A stretch of DNA of 64,000 nt from Bacillus canaveralius (GTDB lineage: Bacteria > Bacillota > Bacilli > Bacillales > Cytobacillaceae), in NCBI RefSeq assembly GCF_002860125.1, contig NZ_PGVA01000004.1, positions 124,001 through 188,000 of the forward strand, written 5' to 3'. The position numbers and the translations under genes were made by a program. The notes below the pieces were generated by a model that was given only the letters and a program-made list of their open reading frames with translations, was not told where the DNA came from and searched no databases. Positions 17,341 through 26,282 of the stretch are shown one piece after another. Each line of letters opens with the position of its first letter. Within the stretch, counting starts at the first letter, position 1.

Positions 17341-19452
17341 ATGGAATACAGAGTCATTAAGGAAAATAATTTATTTCTTTTAACGGATGAAAAAGGGAAC
17401 ATCCCGGAGAATCACACTTACGGATTGGGTCTGTACCGTAATGATACTCGATTCTTAAGCAAGCTTGATATCAAAATTAATGGAGAAGAGCCAATTCTAT
17501 TGTCATCTGATGCCAAAGAAAATTATATGGCTACCATATTGTTGACAAACCCTCATATGGAGAATGACGGTTCACTTGTTTTATGGAGGGAATCAGTCGA
17601 AATTGAACGGACAAGATTTATAAATGAAGGGATTCTATACGAATCTATCAAAGTGAAAAATTACTTTCCAAAGTCGGTGCAATTTGATCTAAGCGTGCAC
17701 ATGGATGTCGACTTTACAGATATGTTTATTGTACGCGGATTTCAAAATGGAACAATGGGTAAACGTACCGGACAGAGTATCGAGGGCAACTCAATAACTT
17801 ACAACTATCTTGGCGCGGATAAGGTTAGCCGCCGTTCGTTAGTATCCTGGGATCAGGACGCAGCAACGGTTGAAGAAGGCGGGAATGTTTCGTTTAACAT
17901 TTCTTTACATAACGCTGAAGAGAAAACGATTACATTTACGATTCAGCCTCTGATTGGTGCAGAAGAGCCCAAAAAGAATATTGAGATTGCGGATGCGATG
18001 TCCCGGCTAAAAGCTTCTTACGAGGCTTGGGGACAGGAGATTACGAAGGTTCATACTGATTATCTTCCATTACAAAAATTAGTAGAGCGGGGAATTGATG
18101 ACGTAAGAGTTCTGCTGACCGATGTAGGTTACGGCAAGTTTCCTGTCGCCGGATTGCCTTGGTACAGTGTTCCGTTCGGGAGGGATAGTCTAATCGCAGC
18201 ATTGCAAATGCTGGCTTTCAATCCTGACATTGCAAAAGGAACCTTGTTGACTATGGCAAGCAGCCAGGGCAAGAAGGTAGATCCATGGAGAGACGAACAG
18301 CCGGGAAAAATCATGCATGAAATTCGCTATGGTGAACTCGCGGCAACCAATCAAATCCCGTTCACTCCTTATTATGGAACGATTGATGCGACACCATTGT
18401 TCTTAATTCTACTCTCGGAATATGTCAAGTGGACAGGTGATTTGGAGCTGGTGAAACAGCTGTCTCACAATGTGGAAGCCGCGCTTAATTGGATCGACCA
18501 TTACGGCGATCGGGATGGAGATTTATTTGTTGAATACCACCAGGAGTCCAGCAAGGGAATTGCCAACCAGGGCTGGAAGGACTCAGGAGACTCAGTTGTA
18601 CACAGGAACGGTGAGTACGCTGACACACCGATTGCCTTATCCGAGGTTCAGGGTTATGTATACCACGCAAAAATAGGGATTGCCAACATTTATGAAAATT
18701 TAGGAAAACCTGCAGAAGCGCTGGCATTGCGAAAACAAGCTAAGCAAGTAAAGGATCGATTTGATGAAGCGTTTTGGATGGAGGATGCCAAGTTCTATGC
18801 AATTGCTCTTGATGCCAACAAGAAACAGGTCGGAACGATCACTTCAAATCCTGGCCATGTTCTACTATCTGAAATGCTTGAAAAGGACAAAGCTGAAGCA
18901 GTAATAAATACTCTTTTATCTAAAAAAATGTTTTCCGGCTTCGGTATTCGCACTATGGGTGAAGGCGAGTCTGCGTACAATCCGATGAGCTACCATGACG
19001 GAAGTATTTGGCCGCATGATAACAGTTTAATTTTGCTGGGTATGAGCAAACTTCTCCGTCAGGATGCGGCAAATATAGTTATTGAAGGATTGATACGTGC
19101 CGGTGCCCATTTTGAATACGATAGGCTTCCGGAGCTGTTCTGTGGCTACGATGCTTCAATCGGAAAAGCGGTTAAATATCCGGTTGCGTGTTCCCCACAA
19201 GCCTGGGCAGCAGGTACACCGCTCGTATTTGTTCAATCATTGCTCGGCTTGTTCCCCGACAGCATTAACAAGGAGATTCACCTTTCTCCTGCATTGCTTG
19301 AGGACATGCAGGAGTTGACTGTCAGCGATATAGCCATCTGCGAAGGACATTTATCCATCTCGGTTACCAGAACTGAAAATACGATCAATGTTCAGGTCCT
19401 CAAGAATACGACAGGCTGTGAGCTGGTGTTTAAGAAAGGAGAAAAAGTTTAA
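17341..19452 (+). CDS. amylo-alpha-1,6-glucosidase-like (glycogen debranching family) glycosidase
   Basis: 703 residues. N-terminal beta-sandwich of the GDE_N type (residues about 10-200, with YGLGLYRNDTRFLSKLD), then an (alpha/alpha)6-barrel catalytic region with PWYSVPFGRDSLIAALQ near 277, QGWKDSGDSVVH near 412 and SYHDGSIWPHDN near 556. No signal peptide, so it acts in the cytoplasm on imported oligosaccharide. The family hydrolyses varied alpha- and possibly other glycosides; the exact linkage cannot be told. AAGGAGGAGC lies before the ATG; followed by the ABC transporter genes. Confidence 0.85.
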   Translation: MEYRVIKENNLFLLTDEKGNIPENHTYGLGLYRNDTRFLSKLDIKINGEEPILLSSDAKENYMATILLTNPHMENDGSLVLWRESVEIERTRFINEGILYESIKVKNYFPKSVQFDLSVHMDVDFTDMFIVRGFQNGTMGKRTGQSIEGNSITYNYLGADKVSRRSLVSWDQDAATVEEGGNVSFNISLHNAEEKTITFTIQPLIGAEEPKKNIEIADAMSRLKASYEAWGQEITKVHTDYLPLQKLVERGIDDVRVLLTDVGYGKFPVAGLPWYSVPFGRDSLIAALQMLAFNPDIAKGTLLTMASSQGKKVDPWRDEQPGKIMHEIRYGELAATNQIPFTPYYGTIDATPLFLILLSEYVKWTGDLELVKQLSHNVEAALNWIDHYGDRDGDLFVEYHQESSKGIANQGWKDSGDSVVHRNGEYADTPIALSEVQGYVYHAKIGIANIYENLGKPAEALALRKQAKQVKDRFDEAFWMEDAKFYAIALDANKKQVGTITSNPGHVLLSEMLEKDKAEAVINTLLSKKMFSGFGIRTMGEGESAYNPMSYHDGSIWPHDNSLILLGMSKLLRQDAANIVIEGLIRAGAHFEYDRLPELFCGYDASIGKAVKYPVACSPQAWAAGTPLVFVQSLLGLFPDSINKEIHLSPALLEDMQELTVSDIAICEGHLSISVTRTENTINVQVLKNTTGCELVFKKGEKV

Positions 19453-19533
19453 CGTTAAGCTACATCGCTCTTTAGGAGAGAAACCTCCTTTAGATATATT
19501 AATTTTAAAAATTTTGAAAGGGGAATTTCAAAA

Positions 19534-20802
19534 ATGAGGTCAAAAAAATGGATGGCGTCACTGGGGATTACTTCTATGCTGGCTGCCAGCATCTTAGCTG
19601 GCTGCAACGGCAGCGATGATACATCAAAAAGCGGCAGCAACGGGGAATCCGGCAGTGGAGAAAAAGTCGAAGTAACACTTGCTGGCTGGGGTGGCAATCC
19701 TACTGAAGAGAAACTGCTCAAACAGACGATTTCTGATTTCGAAGAAAAACACCCTAATATCGACGTAAAGCTTGAAATTATTTCTGAGCAATACATGGAT
19801 GTTATTAAAACGCGTTTAATCGGCGGTGAGGGTCCTGATGTGTTTTATCTGGATGCATTTGAAGCACCGGGCCTTATTCAAACTGGTGTAATTGAACCTC
19901 TTGATGGATACGTAACAGAAGAGTTTGATGTCGATGATTTCGAGAAGCCTTTGTTGGATGCTTTCAAGGTTGACGGTCAAACATATGGATTTCCTAAAGA
20001 TTATTCAACACTAGCTTTATTCTATAACAAGAAAATGCTTGAAGAAGCAGGCGTTGAAGTGCCAAAAACATGGGATGAGCTTCGCGAAGCAGCCAAGAAA
20101 TTGACCAAAGACGGAGTGTATGGTTTTGGCGTGGCTCCTGAGCTTGCCCGTATGTTCTGGCTTGCCGAGTCTGGTGGCGGAGATGTTGTAAAGGATGGCA
20201 AAGCAAACTTTGCATCACCTGAAGTTGTCGAAGCGCTGCAACCTATTATAGAAATGCATAATGCTGATAAGTCTTCAGTTGAACCGAAAGAAGTTGGCGT
20301 AACTTGGGGCGGAGAAATGTTCGGCCAGGGGAAAGCAGCCATGGTTATCGAAGGGAACTGGGCGATTCCTTATTTAGCAGATACATTCCCGGATATCGAA
20401 TATGCAACCGCTGAACTTCCAACCGTTAACGGCGAAAAGTCAACAATGGCATATGATGTTGCTTATGTAATGAACGCTGCTTCCGAAAAGAAAGAAGCAT
20501 CATGGGAATTACTTTCTTACTTAACTGGCAAGGAAGGAATGGAGACTTGGACAAGCCTTGGTTATGCCTTGCCTTCAAGAAAGTCTGTAGCGGAAAAGCT
20601 TGGATTTGACAAAGATGAACTGCGCGCTCCTTTAGTAGCGGGTGCATCCTATGCAACAGTATGGTCAGAAGGTGCAAACCTGCCAATTATCGTGAATAAC
20701 TTTAACAACCAGTTTTTAAGCGCTTTCCTTGGTGACCGTCCTCTTGATGAGGCATTGGAAGAAGCTCAGAAACAAGCAAATAATGAAATTGAATCACAAT
20801 AA
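19534..20802 (+). CDS. sugar ABC transporter substrate-binding lipoprotein
   Basis: 422 residues. Lipoprotein signal peptide with lipobox LAGC (Cys23), a short Gly/Ser-rich linker, then a family 1 (MalE-type) solute-binding fold: VTLAGWGGNPTEEKLLKQT, PDVFYLDAFEAPGL, YGFPKDYSTLALFYNKKML. AAAGGGG lies before the ATG. It captures a di- or oligosaccharide outside the membrane for the two permeases downstream; the sugar is not known. Confidence 0.93.
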   Translation: MRSKKWMASLGITSMLAASILAGCNGSDDTSKSGSNGESGSGEKVEVTLAGWGGNPTEEKLLKQTISDFEEKHPNIDVKLEIISEQYMDVIKTRLIGGEGPDVFYLDAFEAPGLIQTGVIEPLDGYVTEEFDVDDFEKPLLDAFKVDGQTYGFPKDYSTLALFYNKKMLEEAGVEVPKTWDELREAAKKLTKDGVYGFGVAPELARMFWLAESGGGDVVKDGKANFASPEVVEALQPIIEMHNADKSSVEPKEVGVTWGGEMFGQGKAAMVIEGNWAIPYLADTFPDIEYATAELPTVNGEKSTMAYDVAYVMNAASEKKEASWELLSYLTGKEGMETWTSLGYALPSRKSVAEKLGFDKDELRAPLVAGASYATVWSEGANLPIIVNNFNNQFLSAFLGDRPLDEALEEAQKQANNEIESQ

Positions 20803-20852
20803 TCTACTGGGGGTGAGGGGAAAGAAAGTTTCCCCTTTCCTTTCCAAACTGT

Positions 20853-20901
20853 AGACCTCTTTCTGCCCGAAGTCCATTTGAACTTCGGCAGAAAGAGGTC
20901 T
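20853..20901 (+). other. strong hairpin between binding-protein and permease genes
   Basis: AGACCTCTTTCTGCC pairs with GGCAGAAAGAGGTCT, and inside it CGAAGT pairs with ACTTCG: about 21 nearly uninterrupted pairs with an 8-nt loop. No T-run follows, so it is more likely to protect the upstream mRNA, raising binding-protein output relative to permeases, than to terminate. Confidence 0.8.
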
Positions 20902-20950
20902 CACAGCTAATGGATGAGCTTCGTTACGAATTTCAAAAGGAGTGTTAAAG

Positions 20951-21850
20951 ATGAAAAGCTTATTTTCCGCCAGGAAACTGCGTGAAGCAGGCCAGGGCTA
21001 TACTTTTATGACACCTGCTCTATTCGTCTTATTACTATTTATAATTGGCCCGATCTTTTATATTATCTTCTTGTCCTTTCATAAGGTACAGCTTTTAGGA
21101 AATATAAGTTATGACTTCGTTGCTTTTGATAATTTTACTAGAATACGGGGAGATACGAGGGCAAAGATTGCGCTTTGGAATACATTTAAATACGTAATCA
21201 TTGTGGTTCCTTGCCAAACTCTGCTTGCACTTATTCTCGCAGCAACTCTTAATGCAGGGTTAAAAGGGCAAACATTCTTCAGAATTGTTTACTTCCTGCC
21301 TACTTTAACTTCTTCCGCTGTGCTTACATTAATTTTTATGTGGATGTATAACAAAGAAGGCTTGATTAACAATGTGCTGGATTTCATAGGCCTTCCAACA
21401 TATAATTTTTTGGGAGATCCGAATATAGCGCTTAATGCGATCATGATCATGAATATCTGGTCAACCGCACCGTTCTTTATGGTCATTTATCTGGCTGCAT
21501 TGCAGGGAATTCCTGATTCTTTATACGAAGCAGCAGAACTGGACGGAGCAAATGTATTTCATAAATTTTGGCATATTACCGTTCCAAATTTGCGCCCGGT
21601 TACATCGTTTGTGGCGATCATGGGTTTGATCGGTACATTCCAGTTGTTTGATCAATCATACATCTTCTCTGCAGGTTCAGGAGGACCTGATAATAGTACC
21701 CTAACAGTTGTTTTATTAGTCTATCAATATGCATTTAAAACACTGGGAACAATGGGATATGCAGCTGCACTTTCATTCTTGCTCGCATTAATTATCCTTA
21801 TTGCGACCTTATTGCAGCGTAAAATTTCCAAGGAAGAGTCCTTATATTAA
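20951..21850 (+). CDS. sugar ABC transporter permease (MalF type)
   Basis: 299 residues from an ATG at 20951 after AAAGGAG. Six predicted membrane segments; the cytoplasmic EAA loop reads EAAELDGANVFHKFWHITVP near residue 200, the docking site for the ATPase. Pairs with the next permease. The cluster encodes no ATPase, so a shared MsmX-type subunit encoded elsewhere is expected. Confidence 0.93.
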   Translation: MKSLFSARKLREAGQGYTFMTPALFVLLLFIIGPIFYIIFLSFHKVQLLGNISYDFVAFDNFTRIRGDTRAKIALWNTFKYVIIVVPCQTLLALILAATLNAGLKGQTFFRIVYFLPTLTSSAVLTLIFMWMYNKEGLINNVLDFIGLPTYNFLGDPNIALNAIMIMNIWSTAPFFMVIYLAALQGIPDSLYEAAELDGANVFHKFWHITVPNLRPVTSFVAIMGLIGTFQLFDQSYIFSAGSGGPDNSTLTVVLLVYQYAFKTLGTMGYAAALSFLLALIILIATLLQRKISKEESLY

Positions 21851-21870
21851 TAGGGGGAGGAGAGACAATA

Positions 21871-22698
21871 ATGAAGAAAAAGGCGGGTTTCGGGAAGATC
21901 TTTTTATATACCATTTTAGTACTTTATGCAATTACAACATTGGTCCCGTTTTTATGGGCGCTATCATCATCGTTTAAGACGCTCCAGGAAATTGTCAGCG
22001 GAACGTTAAGCTTTATCCCAAAGGATTTCACACTGGATAATTATAAGCAGATATTCATTGAACAGGAATTATTCCCTCGTTGGATGTTGAACAGCATTGT
22101 GATCGCGACAATTACTACAGTCTTGAATTTAATTTTCAACTCAATGGCAGGTTATGCACTTGCCCGCCTTGCGTTCCCTGGGAAAAAATTGCTGTTTATC
22201 GTTATCCTTGGTGTATTGATGATTCCGGTTCAAGTAACGATGATTCCAAACTATTTAATCTTAAAAGAGTTTGGCTGGCTTAACTCTTATCAGGGCATGA
22301 TTGTTCCGGCGATGATTAACGCCACTTACATTTTCATGATGCGTCAGTTCTTTATTAACTTCCCAAAAGAATTGGAGGAAGCTGCTGAAATCGACGGATT
22401 AAGCCGTTTCGGCACATTCTTCAGGATTGTTCTGCCTCTGGCCAAGCCGGCATTGGCGGCACAGGCGCTCTTTATTTTTATGGGCTCCTGGAACGACTTT
22501 ATGAGGCCGCTGATCGTCATGACCGATGCGGATATGTTTACTCTTCCGCTCGGACTTAACACCTTTAAAGGGCAGTTCGTCAGCTACTGGAATTACATTA
22601 TGGCTGCATCGATGGTCTTTACTCTTCCGGTATTGCTACTATACGCTTTCTTTAACCGCTACTTTATTAAAGGGATTTCTTTTACAGGTGGTAAATAA
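21871..22698 (+). CDS. sugar ABC transporter permease (MalG type)
   Basis: 275 residues, ATG preceded by GGGGGAGGAG. Six membrane segments; EAA loop EAAEIDGLSRFGTFFRIVLP near residue 171. It starts 20 bp after the first permease and ends the carbohydrate operon before a terminator. Confidence 0.93.
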   Translation: MKKKAGFGKIFLYTILVLYAITTLVPFLWALSSSFKTLQEIVSGTLSFIPKDFTLDNYKQIFIEQELFPRWMLNSIVIATITTVLNLIFNSMAGYALARLAFPGKKLLFIVILGVLMIPVQVTMIPNYLILKEFGWLNSYQGMIVPAMINATYIFMMRQFFINFPKELEEAAEIDGLSRFGTFFRIVLPLAKPALAAQALFIFMGSWNDFMRPLIVMTDADMFTLPLGLNTFKGQFVSYWNYIMAASMVFTLPVLLLYAFFNRYFIKGISFTGGK

Positions 22699-22717
22699 CT
22701 TGGTTTTAATTAAAAAA

Positions 22718-22749
22718 CAAAAAGGTCTTGTCCATGACAAGGCCTTTTC
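22718..22749 (+). terminator. terminator of the sugar operon
   Basis: AAAAGGTCTTGTC pairs with GACAAGGCCTTTT around a 3-nt loop, ending in TTTT. Confidence 0.8.
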
Positions 22750-22898
22750 ACATATACACATTGCCAGTCATAATCGCACCTCCTTCGAAAAAATCTTCTT
22801 CATCTTCAGTATAAATTATATTCGTAATTTTCCAAATATTTTTCTGAAAAGCTCAGGCCTGTATAAAAGTGATCTTCAGCAAATTTTATGGCGCTTGG

Positions 22899-22926
22899 TC
22901 ATAAAGTGGCCGGGCAGGCATACATT
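22899..22926 (+). promoter_or_regulatory. sigma-E promoter of the spoIIIA operon
   Basis: TCATAAA (22899-22905) and CATACATT (22919-22926), 13 bp apart, agree closely with the mother-cell sigma-E consensus. This fits the known sigma-E control of spoIIIA. Confidence 0.85.
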
Positions 22927-22968
22927 TTTAATAACGAGAGCCTGTCTATCGAGGAGGAATCAATCATT

Positions 22969-23892
22969 GTGGAAACCGTTACAGCCTTTTTGCCTAAAGG
23001 CATTGCAGAAAAACTTAAGGAAATCCCTCCTAATCAATTAGAAGATATTGAAGAAATACGCGTAAGGATTCATCGGCCCATCGAGATAACAGTCAAAGGG
23101 GTGCCGCGATTTTTATCATATATTGTTAAGCCTGAGGATGCAGAGCATTTGCTGAATAAGATCAGCCATTTCTCCATTTATACGATGGAGGAAGAGCTTA
23201 GGCGCGGCTATATCACCATCGAGGGTGGACACCGGGTGGGCCTTGGCGGCAAGGTGATTCTCGAACACGGCATCGTCAAAGCGATCAGGGATGTTTCCTC
23301 TTTTAATATTAGAATTGCCAGAGAAAAGCTGGGAATTGCTGAGAAGCTGGTTCCTTACTTATACAGGGGCTCATGGGCCGATACGCTGATTATCGGACCT
23401 CCGCAAACCGGCAAGACGACACTGCTCCGTGATTTAGCGAGAATCATTTCGACTGGCAGTCCGGAAGCAGGTTTCGGCCCCTTTAAAGTGGGGATTATCG
23501 ATGAACGGTCTGAAATTGCCGGCAGCGTTAATGGCATTCCCCAGTTAACGTTTGGCCCGCGTATTGATATTCTCGACGCGTGCCCGAAAGCAGAGGGAAT
23601 GATGATGATGGTGCGCTCGATGAGTCCGGATGTACTGATCGCTGATGAAATTGGCCGGAAAGAAGACGGGGAAGCGGTTATGGAAGCCGTTAACGCCGGA
23701 ATCAAGCTGATTATGACTACACACGGCAGTACGCTGGCTGAAGTTAAAAAAAGACCGACTTTAAGACCATTGATCGAACAGGACATATTTGAGCGATATA
23801 TCGAACTGAGCCGTTCAGAAGGTCCGGGAACCATTACGAAAATAAAGGATGGTTTCGGACGCGAACTGAGTGGAAAAGCGAGCGTGACATAA
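22969..23892 (+). CDS. spoIIIAA: stage III sporulation protein AA (ATPase)
   Basis: 307 residues from a GTG at 22969 after GAGGAGG, the B. subtilis length. Secretion-type ATPase with Walker A IIGPPQTGKTTLLRDLAR near residue 140 and Walker B VLIADEIGR near 220. It is thought to energise the SpoIIIA-SpoIIQ channel between mother cell and forespore, needed for sigma-G activity. First gene of an eight-gene operon. The longer open frame upstream overlaps the sigma-E promoter and cannot be the start. Confidence 0.95.
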   Translation: METVTAFLPKGIAEKLKEIPPNQLEDIEEIRVRIHRPIEITVKGVPRFLSYIVKPEDAEHLLNKISHFSIYTMEEELRRGYITIEGGHRVGLGGKVILEHGIVKAIRDVSSFNIRIAREKLGIAEKLVPYLYRGSWADTLIIGPPQTGKTTLLRDLARIISTGSPEAGFGPFKVGIIDERSEIAGSVNGIPQLTFGPRIDILDACPKAEGMMMMVRSMSPDVLIADEIGRKEDGEAVMEAVNAGIKLIMTTHGSTLAEVKKRPTLRPLIEQDIFERYIELSRSEGPGTITKIKDGFGRELSGKASVT

Positions 23893-24408
23893 ATGCTGAA
23901 ATTAATCGGTGCCGTACTCATTATCATTGCAACTACATGGACTGGCTTTGAAGCTGCCCGTCATTTAAGTGAAAGGCCGCGGCAGCTTCGGCAGCTGAAA
24001 TCAGCATTGCAGTCACTCGAGGCGGAAATCATGTATGGGCATACACCATTGCATGAAGCTTCGAGACGTTTGGCTGCCCAGCTTCCAAAACCGCTCTCGC
24101 TCTTTTTTGAGGCCTTTGCCAATAAACTGACCGAATCAGAAACAACGGTCAAGGCCGCCTGGGAAGAAAGCTTAAATCACATCTGGAAGCTCACAGCTTT
24201 AAAGCTCGGGGAATTTGAAATTATGAAGCAGTTTGGGGAGACGCTTGGCCGGCACGACCGCCATTCCCAGCAAAAGCAAATTATCCTCACTCTTTCCCAT
24301 CTGGAAAGGGAAGAAGCCGACGCCCGTGATAAACAGGCGAAATACGAAAGAATGGTCAAAAGTCTCGGATTCCTGTCCGGATTACTAGTCATCATATTAT
24401 TGATGTAG
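23893..24408 (+). CDS. spoIIIAB: stage III sporulation protein AB
   Basis: 171 residues; begins directly after the spoIIIAA stop. N-terminal membrane helix (LIGAVLIIIATTWTGFEAA), a helical cytoplasmic region resembling GspF-type secretion platform proteins, and a C-terminal hydrophobic segment (LGFLSGLLVIILLM). Platform component of the feeding-tube complex. Confidence 0.94.
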   Translation: MLKLIGAVLIIIATTWTGFEAARHLSERPRQLRQLKSALQSLEAEIMYGHTPLHEASRRLAAQLPKPLSLFFEAFANKLTESETTVKAAWEESLNHIWKLTALKLGEFEIMKQFGETLGRHDRHSQQKQIILTLSHLEREEADARDKQAKYERMVKSLGFLSGLLVIILLM

Positions 24409-24426
24409 CACTTAGGGGGAGAAATG

Positions 24427-24633
24427 ATGGGCATAGACGTGGATGTGATTTTTAAAATTGCCGGGGTGGGAATAGTCGTTGCTTTCCTGCATACGATTCT
24501 TGATCAGGTTGGAAAAAAAGAATATGCCCAGTGGGTTACCCTGTTCGGGTTTATCTATATTTTGTTTATGGTGGCCTCAATTGTTGACGAGCTATTTCAA
24601 AAAATTAAATCTGTCTTCCTGTTCCAGGGGTAA
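24427..24633 (+). CDS. spoIIIAC: stage III sporulation protein AC
   Basis: 68 residues, nearly all membrane (two helices), MGIDVDVIFKIAGVGIVVAF onward. Two adjacent ATGs exist (24424 and 24427); the second has normal spacing from GGGGGA. The conserved QVGKKEYAQWV loop is present. Confidence 0.94.
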   Translation: MGIDVDVIFKIAGVGIVVAFLHTILDQVGKKEYAQWVTLFGFIYILFMVASIVDELFQKIKSVFLFQG

Positions 24634-24647
24634 AGGAGGGACTGGCG

Positions 24648-25037
24648 ATTGAGATTATCCAAATTGCAGGAGTGGCCTTAGTAGCTACTTTCCTAGCATT
24701 AATCGTGAAGGAGCAAAAACCGAATTTTGCCTTTCTATTAATCGTTTTTGTTGGCTGCGCCATCTTCTTATTCCTTGTTGATCAGATCTATCAAGTTATC
24801 CATATGGTCGAAAAAATAGCCATAAATGCGAAAGTAAACATTATTTATGTAGAAACGATATTGAAAATCATCGGCATTGCCTATATTGCCGAATTTGCAG
24901 CGCAAATCACGAAGGATGCGGGCCAAGGTGCGATCGCCTCAAAAATCGAATTAGCCGGCAAAATTTTGATACTGGCGATGGCTATCCCGATCCTGACCGT
25001 CATGATCGAAACTGTCATTCAACTAATCCCGAATTAA
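24648..25037 (+). CDS. spoIIIAD: stage III sporulation protein AD, apparent ATT start
   Basis: 129 residues if translation begins at the ATT at 24648, eight bases after AAAGGAGG. From there the protein reads (M)EIIQIAGVALVATFLALIV, collinear with the family N-terminus. The first ordinary start in frame (GTG 24672) would cut into the first membrane helix and lacks a ribosome site; the TTG at 24649 is out of frame and hits a stop after ten codons. Integral membrane, four hydrophobic segments, with GQGAIASKIELAGK conserved. Confidence 0.85.
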   Translation: MEIIQIAGVALVATFLALIVKEQKPNFAFLLIVFVGCAIFLFLVDQIYQVIHMVEKIAINAKVNIIYVETILKIIGIAYIAEFAAQITKDAGQGAIASKIELAGKILILAMAIPILTVMIETVIQLIPN

Positions 25038-25072
25038 ATCGAAGCAGGATTCCATTAAAAAGAGGTGGTACC

Positions 25073-26272
25073 ATGAAGCAGCGGCTGCAGCTAATGATCA
25101 TCCTTATTTTTGCATTGTCCTTTGTATTCGTCGCAACCGTACAAGCCTCACCTGAAACAGATCAGCAAAATCCTGCATTAAATGCAGAAGAGATGGCCAA
25201 TGCCCAGCTTGACACGCTCAATATAGAGGAGCTCAAACAATTCTGGGAAGACATCCTGTCTGAATACGGCGGCTTTTTGCCCGAGAGCCAGAAAGGAAGC
25301 CTATACGAATTTATTAAAGGGGACAAGCACTTTTCTTTACGGGAGTGGTTCTCGGGCGGTTTAAAATTTTTGTTTCATGAATTTCTTGTTAATGGGAAAC
25401 TGCTTGGCTCTTTAATCATGCTGACGATTTTCAGCATGTTTTTACAATCACTGCAAAATGCTTTTGAAAAAAGTAACGTCAGCAAAGTAGCTTATATGAT
25501 TGTCTTTGTTGTGCTGATGATTATTGCTCTAAATAGCTTTCACGTTGCGATCAGCTATACGAACGAGGCGATCAGCTCGATGATTCATTTCATTCTAGCA
25601 CTTGTCCCGCTTTTGCTTGCATTAATTGCCGCTTCGGGAGGCCTGGTTTCGGCGGCTTTTTTTCATCCAGTTATCCTTTTTTTAATGAATACGAGCGGCT
25701 TGCTCATTCAGTACGTCGTTTTGCCACTCCTGTTTCTATCAGCACTGCTCAGCATTGTCAGCATTTTAACCGAGCATTATAAGGTCACCCAGCTGGCCCA
25801 GCTGTTGCGAAATTGGAGCATCGGCCTGCTCGGGTTGTTTTTAACCGTTTTTTTGGGAGTTATTTCTGTACAGGGTGCGTCCACTGCGGTAACCGATGGA
25901 GTTACGCTCAGGACAGCAAAGTTTATAACCGGAAATTTTATACCGGTTATCGGGAGAATGTTTACCGATGCGACGGATACAGTGATTAGTGCTTCCGTCC
26001 TCCTTAAAAATACAGTTGGCATAGCCGGAGTGATTATATTGCTGCTAATCGCTGCGTTCCCTGCCCTTAAAATTTTGATGATTGCCTTTATTTATAAATT
26101 TGCTGCTGCGATTTTGCAGCCGCTTGGCGGGGGTCCAATTATTGCCTGCCTTGATGTGATTAGTAAAAGTGTTATTTACGTGTTTGCTGCGCTGGCGATC
26201 GTTTCGTTAATGTTCTTTTTAAGTATTACCGTTATCATTGCCGCCGGCAACCTAACGATGATGGTCCGATAG
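25073..26272 (+). CDS. spoIIIAE: stage III sporulation protein AE
   Basis: 399 residues. N-terminal signal peptide (QLMIILIFALSFVFVATVQA, cleavage about residue 25), a soluble stretch to about 95, then seven or so membrane segments. AGAGGTGG lies before the ATG. Large channel component of the SpoIIIA complex. Confidence 0.95.
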   Translation: MKQRLQLMIILIFALSFVFVATVQASPETDQQNPALNAEEMANAQLDTLNIEELKQFWEDILSEYGGFLPESQKGSLYEFIKGDKHFSLREWFSGGLKFLFHEFLVNGKLLGSLIMLTIFSMFLQSLQNAFEKSNVSKVAYMIVFVVLMIIALNSFHVAISYTNEAISSMIHFILALVPLLLALIAASGGLVSAAFFHPVILFLMNTSGLLIQYVVLPLLFLSALLSIVSILTEHYKVTQLAQLLRNWSIGLLGLFLTVFLGVISVQGASTAVTDGVTLRTAKFITGNFIPVIGRMFTDATDTVISASVLLKNTVGIAGVIILLLIAAFPALKILMIAFIYKFAAAILQPLGGGPIIACLDVISKSVIYVFAALAIVSLMFFLSITVIIAAGNLTMMVR

Positions 26273-26282
26273 GGGGAGAAGC

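Noticed and set aside
24649-24681. TTG start with good spacing for spoIIIAD
   Set aside because: It is out of frame with the SpoIIIAD protein and meets a stop after ten codons.
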